This document shows positions 55,773 to 64,000 of a stretch of DNA of 64,000 nucleotides, piece by piece. The first letter of the stretch is position 1, and the number at the start of each line of letters is the position of its first letter. The notes below the pieces were generated by a model that was given only the letters and a program-made list of their open reading frames with translations, had not been told where the DNA came from and made no database searches. Position numbers and translations under genes: made by a program. This stretch comes from Halichondria panicea (Eukaryota > Porifera > Demospongiae > Suberitida > Halichondriidae): contig NC_087388.1 of the NCBI RefSeq assembly GCF_963675165.1, positions 750,800-814,799 of the forward strand, written 5' to 3'.

Positions 55773-58700
55773 ACTCCCATTTTGTATTAGTTCATTTGGT
55801 TCTCCCCTATGTACATTTTTTTGTATGCAGAGAGCATGGTGAGAGTGAGCTGAGCCTGGTCAAGTGTAGGAGGGAACTGAGGGACAAGAACTCTAGACTG
55901 GACACACTCAATAACAAATTCACCTCTCTGGAAAGAGTGGGTTAATTCATTGCCTATAATTATGGAGTCATTGTGTTTTTTCTGTACAGCTAGTACATGT
56001 AGGTATATATATGCATGTGTGGTTAGGGTTAGGGTTAGATACGCATTTGTAGTGGCTGTTTTGCTTGCACTAAGTGTGTGTTTTTATATTCCTCAGAACA
56101 ATGATCTATTGAAGGCCAGCCACTCGAGGGTACTTCACGAGATGGAAGCTCTTAGCCAACAACTGAAAGAGGTCGGTACAGCACGTATAAATATAACTGT
56201 GTAGTCTCATTTACCTCACCCTCACACAGGAACGTGGTCGTACGTCCAAGGTTGAGAGCCAGTTGCATGACTCCAGGCTATCTCAGAGGACCATCACTGA
56301 GCTACAGGGAATGGTGGAGGAGCTGAGAGGAGAGAAGGATCGTCTGAGGGAGGCCAACGATAGGCTAGCAAGAAGGTGTGTGTGTGGGGGAGGGGCTAAT
56401 TAACTCATCGAGGTACCTTTGCATCTATGTGTTGTGAATTTGTACATGTACGTAGATGTTAAATCATGCACTGTTTGTACATACAATGTATAGTGGTCGT
56501 CTTTATTTGCATTTTGCTTTGCTGTGTGTTTGACAAAATGACTCTACTATCGCTCATAACATGACGGCAGTTAGTTAGTTACTGATGAAACTTACAGCAT
56601 AGATAGAGCTAAGAAAGTACGAATACCATAATTATTCTATGAACATATTTTACATCCTTGCTCTTTGTGCTCCTCCCCCCTGTAGACAAGACGAGGTAGT
56701 GAGTAGTATAGAGGGTCAGTCGAAGGATCAACTGAAGACCAGCCAGCGAAGACTGAAAGAACTAGAGTCTGAGCATAAGAGAGAACTGAGGGAGAAGGCA
56801 AAGCTGGTCGATGAGCTGACAGTGGAGAGACGTGAGTGGTTGGTGTTAGTGATGGCTGCTTTAGGGGGAACTGTGGCTACTGATAACATAAATGATATGT
56901 ACTGTACACTTATATAATTTCGGATATGCAGAGACTGTACAATGTACATGTATGTGTGTACATACAATCATGTACTGTATGTGTGCACACTGTAAACAGT
57001 ACAGTGTATCATTATGAGGTTGCTTTCCTGGCAGAGTTGAATGAGAGCTTGGATAGTGAAATGCAGGAGCTGAGGACCACCTATCTGCAATTGAAGGAAG
57101 ACTATGATCAGATCAAAGACAAACTGAGCTTCTTCAACAAGGTGTGTGTGTGTGGGTGTGGGTGTGCTTGTGTGTGTGTGTGTGTGTGTGGGTGCGTGCA
57201 TGCTTGTGTGTGTGTGTGTATTTATACACTTTCTTCTTGATATCAATGTGTGTGTGTTTACAGTAGCTATACCCTCCCCTTAGGAGAGCTCCCTGGACTG
57301 GAGCGAGGTTGAGGAGGCCCTAGTGATGGTACGACATGGCAAAGCTACGGGAGGGGGTGTGGTCTCATTTCTGCCAGAGGACAAAGGGCAACAGGAAGTG
57401 TCAGAGTTGAGGGCTAGTCTGGCAGACACTATTAATGAGCTGGAGAAGACCAGACAACTGCTTCAGATGCAGCACACCATCAACAAGGAGTACAAGAGCG
57501 AGGTACATGTACTGTCTAGGCGTACAGTCACAGTCACAGTCTCTACATGTATGTATCACAGTTTACAGTGTATGTTTATGGCCATGGGTTAGAGCTAGGT
57601 ACAAGAGTTGAGGTACATGTAGGTCTACAGTAACAGTAACTTGTACACTTTTGACATCTATTGACTACTTGACATTTATCGACTACTTGACATCTATCGA
57701 CTACTTGACATCTACTGCTACGTATACTTACATCTATCAGCTAGTTGACATCCATCAACTACTTGACATCTATCAGCTACTTGACATCTATCGACTACTT
57801 GACATCTTCTGCTACGTATACTTACATCTACCAGCTAGGTGACATCTATCCACTACTTGATATCTACCATCACACGTCCACCACTCACCACGTACGTCGC
57901 GTCTAGGTCTAGGTGTATTTATATACGAGCAAGATCAAGAGTATGGAACGCCGTTTGTGACAAAATTCAGGCAGAATGTGATAGGCGTGTGCATCCAATA
58001 TAAAATCGATTTTTGAAGATCGATTTTTAATAATCGATTTTTTACAGTTGATTTTTCGATTTACACGTGAACGATCTTTGACAATCGATCTGATAATCGA
58101 TTTTTGAAATTCGATTTTTGATAATCGATTTTTGATAATCATTAGATTTTTGATAATCTATTTTTGATAATCGATTTTTGATAATCGATTTTAGAACTGC
58201 TCTGAAGGTGGGCTGGGGGGGCCCCTGTCTAAAGCTGTATCACGTGATACTATCCATTGAAGAATTACTCTAGTATGGAACGCCGTTTGCGACAAAATTC
58301 AGGCAGAATCTGATAGGCGTGTGCATCCAATATAAAATCGATTTTTGAAGATCGATTTTTAATAATCGATTTTTTACAGTTGATTTTCGATTTACACGTG
58401 AACGATCTTTGACAATCGATCTGATAATCGATTTTTGAAATTCGATTTTTGATAATCGATTTTTGAAATTCGATTTTTGATAATCGATTATTGAAATTTG
58501 ATTTTTGATAATTGATTTTTAATAATCGATTTTTGAAATTCGATTTTTGATAATCGATTTTTAAAAATCGATTACAAAAATCGTGATATACTAGCCTCGA
58601 ATCCAGGCCGATTAAAATGGATTCAAGGCTACAGTTAGGCCGCCCTTGAAACTCAGAACATGCACAAACTCCTTCTCCGCGGCCTGGAATCAAAGCTTGG

Positions 58701-61700
58701 CTTGGTTAGCTATCTCACATGATAGACTATAACGCAAAAGCGAAACATTATTGTTTTTTTGGAACCATTAAAAAGGAGGGCCATAAGTCACAGTAAAAAT
58801 CATTAATTTTAGAACTGCTCAGTTGGTGCTATCTTATTTAGTTTCTTCATGCACCCATTTTTGTATGCTTTCTCGCCAGCACTGTTTTATTTGGCCATCT
58901 TGTGTGTGCTTAGAGAAAGAGCTGAGAAAGAGTTTGGTGATTCCAGATAGAATAGAAGTCATGAATAGTGCAGTCTCTATGCATCACAGCAGGAGTTCAG
59001 TGTATGTGCATGGAGTAAGGAGTATTCAAAATTGCATTCTGTAGCTATTTTATGGAGCTCTGTGTGTTTATATGGATGGTCGCCTTATAATATTCTAGTA
59101 GCACAGAAAATCATGATGACATTACATACTGTCAAACTCGACAGGTTGAGTCTACCAGGGATAGACTGGTGGAGAAGGAACAAGAACACAGCTCACAGCT
59201 GCAAGAGTACGCACAGCTGTTGGACATCAAGGCTGCCAGGATTAAGAAACTAGAAGGACAGTTGAGGGAGATAGCTTATGGCACACGTCAGATCAAGCTG
59301 GACACGGGGAGGTTCGAATATGGAGGGGAGGAAGAGGTCAGCGTGGAACTGGAGAGAGGACAGAACTTATTGCAGTTCCAAGTGGGACAGGTAAAGTGAT
59401 TACTGTGTGTGGGTGTGAGGATCACTAATCCTACCCTACCTAGCATGCACTTCCAAGCACATTCACTCAATTTTTATTTGGTTATTTCCTGCTGTACAGG
59501 TTTCTCTATCAAGTGAGGCCATTTCTCAACTCCATACATCCTCCCCTGGTTTGTTCATCACTCTCAACTTCTCAGACTATGAGGCCCTGGTTACACCTGT
59601 CAAGCAAGGCTCTAGGTAACTTTGTTGTACACAAACTTGGTAAATAGTGCATAATTGGGTTTTTTTTTTCCATTGAAATGTAAGCCCCAATAAAGGGGCC
59701 ACAAACAAATTCAGTGCATACTCATTGAGTGTCCCCCTCCACGGAAATCTTTAGTAAAAGGCGAAAGATTTATTCGCTTTGAAGGGAGACCAGAGTGATG
59801 TTTTTGGAGATTTGCTTGTTGGCTTTTATAGGCACAGGATATTCCACCTTTTGTGGTTTTGTGTGGTTAGCACTAGCCACTGAATTCCATTTGACTATGA
59901 ATATCATAATAACTGCAGGCCCCACTTTGGCTTCACTTCTAACTATGTGGTGACTGTGGATGACTCTTTCCTAAAGCACCTACAAAAGGTAACAGTGTGT
60001 AAGCAGCTTTACTTGCAAACATGTCCTGTAGATACTTGATACTTTCCATTGTAAAACTTGTCTCAACTTTTATTGATTACCCTTGCTTTTTTCCCTCAGA
60101 GTTTGCTGTAAAACTTGTTAAAGTGTCCAACTTTTACTTGCTTTTTTCCCTCAGAGTTTGCTCAAGTTAGAGTTGAACCAGGGCCTTGGCTTCAAGTACC
60201 AAACTTTAGGCGTGGCCACTGTCCAATGTAAGGAGCTCATAGCCGCATCATCAGGGGGCAAAGTTCACGGGAAAGTTTCACTGACGGGGGTGGATGGTCT
60301 TCGTGAGTGTGTGTGCGTGGGGAGCGTGGAATACTGGATGCGATTCAAGCACCCTGTCACCCAGTCTCTTAGACTCTATCAGGTAATGCATTCACTGTAC
60401 AGTAGCAGAATATTGCAGTATGATTATACCGAAAATGCTTTCTCATTTTTTGTGCACATGATAGTTTTGTTGGTGCTATACATGTGTGATACATTGTTAC
60501 AGTGCTGTGTGGATTCTTGTGCAGAGTATGTTGTCTGGTATTTTTTTCAATTTTGTATTGATATATTCTCTCTAGGAGCGCAGTAAGGCTGTAGCTGCTA
60601 TTGACGAGGAGCCTCACACAGTCACACATCTCACACCCTCACACCACCACCACCCACCAGAGGACCCGGACTTCAATGAGCTAGTCATCTCAGTCAACAA
60701 GGCTCACGGTTTTGACTGCCAACAATCTGGTGAGAGTAATACTAAAAGAAGTGCATACTCTCTTCTCTATAATCAACCAGAAATAGTACAATATGACCTT
60801 ATTATTGAGGCTATGTATGCTCTACTTGTTGTACAGCTGAGTCTCCGAGTTGCTATGTGATGTACAAGTTCTACACGTTCCCTGATCACGATACTTGTAT
60901 TGTTGCCCACTCCTCGGCCCCCGTGTTCCAGGACAAGCACACCTTCCCTCTCTCTATGAACCAACACCTCAATCACTATCTACAAACCAAGGTACAACAT
61001 GTACATTGGTTTACTCTCCCTCTCTCTTCTTCCCCCACTATCTCCTACTCTCTTCCTCCTTTCAGTAAAAAATTGATATTACAGGGTCCCTGCCTGTAAT
61101 GTCCAGGTCCTGTACTACCACTGTTAGTATGCGGTTCTAGTGTACCCATGTACTGTACATTAATCATCTATACGTACATGTAACTGTGTAAGTTTTAAGG
61201 TTGTGCGTGTGTATTGTTCCGATGCATGCAGAGTTTGGAGGTCTATGTTTTTGATGATGCGTCCACTGAAGAGGGCTATGTTGGGATGACACGCCTACCA
61301 TTGCTTGAGTTAGCCGAGGGACAGCCCATCACAGGAACGTTCCAACTACATGATGTAAGTCGCACTGTACATATCGTTATTATTATAGTCTAAACAGTAT
61401 ACGTACATACTTCATATTGTACTCTACACGAAATATTACCAGTGTTTTTATGAAGGCCTTTTTTGCTACAGATGAAGGAGAAGGCTGGTGGGTTTTTGGA
61501 TATCTCTCTTCGATGGAAGCACGTCTATCACACCCCCACACCCCCACTCACTGTCACACAGCCTCACACCCTCACTACTCACACACCCCTACAAGTTATC
61601 CAAGCTCCTACCACCAAAAGCATTGAAAATCAAAGCGAACCACTTGAGATTGGTAATCTACCTTCAAAACAACAACTCAAAAACAATTCATTCCCCACAG

Positions 61701-63708
61701 AGGAACAACAGAAAACAGCAGAACCGCCTTTGAAAAAAATCGAACCTACAAGCCGAAAACAAAATGATAAGAAAGCACCTCATGTATCTGTGGGAGAAAC
61801 CCCAGCCCCCTCTGAATCAGAGAGTGTGTCATTGCCGTCTGCTAGCTCACCGAAGGTCACTAAGAGAGTTGTGAAAGTATCTCGTAGCAAAGTCCCTCCG
61901 AAAGGTCAGAGTGCAAAACGAAGCAAGGGTATTTTGAGACTGTCCAAGACTGCTGGCGAGGACAACAAGCTCCTCCCATCTTTAAAAAACTCCCTCCCAC
62001 CTCTGAAACAGGAATCACCATCGTGTGTTGACAAACAAACTGAACAGTTGAAAACAGATGTACCAACAAAGCCGCCTACAACTACTGAAATAATTTCCCC
62101 TATACCTAAACAACTAGCCAAAAATGGCCCTACTGAAACAGTACCTCACAAAGCTCCACCCACAGACTCCCCAGAGAGCGATGATGACTTCAGCTTGACT
62201 GAAACTGAGTCACTGATGAGCTCTATAACTGGACTGGAGTCAACCAAACCCCCCACTCCTGAAGTATCGGCAGCTAGTAGTCAGTTATCACTCACGACCA
62301 CGGATGACACACTCACTGCCTCCATCGAACCTATGCTGGAGAGGAGTGGACACGGTGGACCTCGTGAGGGTAGTGGACCTTGTGATGATAGTGAAGACGT
62401 GGAAGAGGAAATCGAAGAAGTATTATCTGAGGATGAGGAAGACACAATGTTTGAAGACCCTCTACATCAGTCATTAGGTAAACACATTCTTTAAGAACAT
62501 TGTCTGTTGATTCCTGTGTTTGTTTGTACGTGCAGGAAGTGACGATGTCCTGAGTGATCTCTCGGAACATTCCAGTGATGAACTCCTCCTATCACATCCC
62601 ACACTCAAGCCTGCAGATCTCCCGCCCCCTTCACCGTCACATGATCAAATGAGCGAAGACGATTGGTCGGAAATAACCCCCTCAGTAACGGATCAAGCTG
62701 ACAGCAACCCGATCACTTTAAACACTCTAACAGGAGCTACTAATTCTATAGACAATTCGTCCCCTTTTCCCAGACCCACCATATCTATTACAGTCGAGTC
62801 TTTTACTCTGGAGGCAGACAGCTCTCTGGAAGATGACTCAAGAGCGTGTAATCTCTTTGTGGAGTACCAGTTCCTGGACTTTGATTTTGGAGAGCTGGAG
62901 ACGCCCACCTCGTTACCCAAGCCAGCTCAGGGGGAGAGCATTGCATTCAATTTTGAGAAAGGTGCAGTAGGTCGCTGTACTCTGTACAATAATGTCTCTA
63001 GCTCTCTACATGCACATGCGTTAAATTGTACTATGTAGTATTCCAGTTTTGTATATAATTATGTGTGTATGTTACTGATGAGTTAAATTTGTCTGGTTTG
63101 CAGTGTTTCAGTTAAGCTCTCACCAACTTGATTTGCTGGCTGACATGCTAAAGCCTGGAGACCCATCAGAAGGAAGGTACGTGTGTATATAGAAGCTACA
63201 TGTATTATGTAACTCAAAAACAGTGTTAAATAAATTAATATAGTTTTATTAAACTTTCTCCCCCCCTCCTAGAGTTGTGTTTACGGTGGTGGCTGACCCA
63301 GAGGAGCAGGAAGGTGACTGTGTGGAAGTGGGCACGGCTGAGCTGGACCTCAACAAGGTGGGCTACTGGTAATAATCTACTCAGTTGCACATGCACAGTA
63401 CATGCAATATTGTGAGATCTATAGAATAATTATGCTCTCAATGAATTGTGTGTTGTTTGAATGAATCATTGTTATTGCCTTTCATATGATTATAGATATT
63501 GCAAAATGGTCAAGACTTGCACAGTGAATGCATTGATGGTAAGATATAATATAGTATGCTTAGGAGTGGGTTTGACATTGTTTGATTTGATTATTCCCTC
63601 CGTGCAGTGGTGAGCTGTGATGATGCTGAGACTGATGCTGAGACTGTGGGGTTCCTCTCAGTGACTGTACTAGCTCTACAAACCCTACAAATACTGAACT
63701 CACATTAG
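53696..63708 (+). CDS. RPGRIP1L: RPGRIP1L, ciliary transition-zone coiled-coil/C2 protein
   Basis: Twenty-nine exons: 53696-53702, 53791-53903, 53962-54005, 54100-54173, 54343-54437, 54865-54945, 55002-55060, 55118-55201, 55364-55436, 55642-55724, 55831-55936, 56097-56171, 56230-56375, 56686-56831, 57035-57141, 57284-57502, 59145-59390, 59500-59615, 59919-59988, 60155-60382, 60576-60729, 60837-60991, 61232-61354, 61472-62477, 62536-62961, 63104-63176, 63273-63357, 63496-63538, 63608-63708. The sum is 4338 nt, 1445 aa, in frame. Coiled coil to about residue 586 (MATKLLRLTSDDKRE early; KKLEGQLREIAYGT near its end). C2-N domain about 587-724 (GSVEYWMRF). Central C2 about 755-885 (CYVMYKFYTFPDHDT, FLDISLRW). 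A long Ser/Pro/acidic linker is followed by the C-terminal RPGR-interacting domain, about 1285-1445 (FVEYQFLDF, LPKPAQG, VVFTVVADPEE). In animals it builds the ciliary gate with nephrocystins. Linker longer than usual; human RPGRIP1L is about 1315 aa. Confidence 0.95.
55727..55768. repeat. (GT)n microsatellite
   Basis: About 20 GT pairs starting at the donor of the RPGRIP1L exon ending 55724. Similar GT-rich donor-side runs occur at about 57142-57220 and 55255-55282. Confidence 0.9.
57651..57870. repeat. 18-bp tandem repeat in RPGRIP1L intron 16
   Basis: About ten imperfect copies of cttgacatctatcgacta. The open frame over it (repeated IDYLTS) is an artefact. Confidence 0.85.
57940..58590. 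repeat. AATCGATTTTTGAT satellite in two blocks
   Basis: Each block starts gtatggaacgccgtttg and then holds many self-complementary aatcgattttt units in near-palindromic order: about 57940-58200 and 58272-58590. The blocks are direct copies of each other, the second with more units. Lies in the 1.64-kb intron 57503-59144, the longest in RPGRIP1L. Confidence 0.85.
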
Positions 63709-63890
63709 CTGTCCTTGGAATGTACATTAAATTTGTGTTTTGCATTGCAATAATATTGTCTCTCAACATGGCGTGGTCTTTACAAACTTTACCAGCCCCA
63801 CCCCTCTTTCTTGGGGTCTGGGAAGGGGAATACCCATAAAGCTTTGTTAGTTCGACGACCATTTACAACTCGCCATAAACCGCATGCTCC

Positions 63891-64000
63891 ATGATGATGG
63901 CTTACCTAACCTCCCTGTGTCTACTGGCCCTCACCCTTGCCCCCACTCAAGCTCTAGTGGTCACACTCACCAGCAGCAACTTTGATCAGGTACATATAAA
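63891..64000 (+). CDS. First exon of a probable PDI-family (thioredoxin-fold) ER protein, 3' partial
   Basis: Exon 63891-63989 encodes MMMAYLTSLCLLALTLAPTQ and then ALVVTLTSSNFDQ, followed by a gtacat donor. The first 22 or so residues are a strong signal peptide. The VVTLTSSNFDQ stretch matches the first strand and helix of thioredoxin domains in protein disulfide isomerases (the usual V-x-L-T-x-x-N-F). The CGHC active site would be in the next exon, outside the window, so catalytic status cannot be judged. Only 182 bp separate it from the RPGRIP1L stop; ATTAAA at 63726-63731 may be that gene's poly(A) signal. Confidence 0.55.
   Translation, partial: MMMAYLTSLCLLALTLAPTQALVVTLTSSNFDQVHI

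Noticed and set aside
57909-58693. Minus-strand ORFs rich in Lys-Ile-Asp (NRLSKIEFQKSI type)
   Set aside because: Translation of the AATCGATTTTT satellite.
1-64000. tRNA, rRNA or other structured RNA genes
   Set aside because: No cloverleaf with A/B boxes or other recognisable RNA gene was seen by eye; a tRNAscan/Infernal run would be needed to exclude short ones.

Overview
The window is animal nuclear DNA. Genes are split by many short GT-AG introns (mostly 60-400 bp), and the intergenic spaces are small and full of microsatellites and short inverted-repeat elements. Clear homologues of CTDP1/FCP1, ANKRD11/12 and RPGRIP1L show it is a metazoan. The compact layout and the secreted DM13/DOMON proteins would fit a sponge or another early-branching invertebrate. 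That last step is inference from style, not a species call.

Layout. (1) 257-4010 (+): 3' part of the RNA polymerase II CTD phosphatase gene FCP1/CTDP1. (2) 4901-47106 (+): a tandem cluster of three genes for large secreted Skeletor-like proteins. Gene A1 (4901-15454, about 1341 aa) is signal peptide, DM13, 14 ten-cysteine modules, Cys-rich tail. Gene A2 (18763-35349, about 2623 aa) is signal peptide, DM13, 2 modules, DM13, DOMON, Skeletor-type C-terminal domain, 23 modules, tail. Gene C (36104-47106, about 954 aa) is signal peptide, DM13, DM13, DOMON, Skeletor-type domain, 1 module, tail. Between A1 and A2 lie a frameshifted two-exon fragment of a C-like gene (16203-16876) and a catalytically headless FCP1 copy (17284-18465). 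The order is best explained by tandem duplication of an FCP1-A-C segment of about 15.5 kb, from FCP1 intron 3 to C intron 2. (3) 47845-53530 (-): an ANKRD11/12-like ankyrin-repeat regulator. (4) 53696-63708 (+): RPGRIP1L, a ciliary transition-zone protein, head to head with the ANKRD gene across about 165 bp. (5) 63891 to the window end (+): first exon of a probable PDI-family secretory protein.

The most unusual content is the Skeletor-like cluster. Each 68-71-residue ten-cysteine module is one symmetric phase 1-1 exon. These exons, with their introns, have been multiplied in higher-order units (1260 bp in A1, about 1873 bp in A2), and one exon is a recombinant of two module types. The three paralogues share their 5' end, 3' end and proximal promoter but differ in the number of modules and in whether the DOMON cassette is present. 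Exon boundaries were assigned by eye from GT/AG sites and reading phase. Each assembled coding sequence closes in frame, but none has been checked against RNA.
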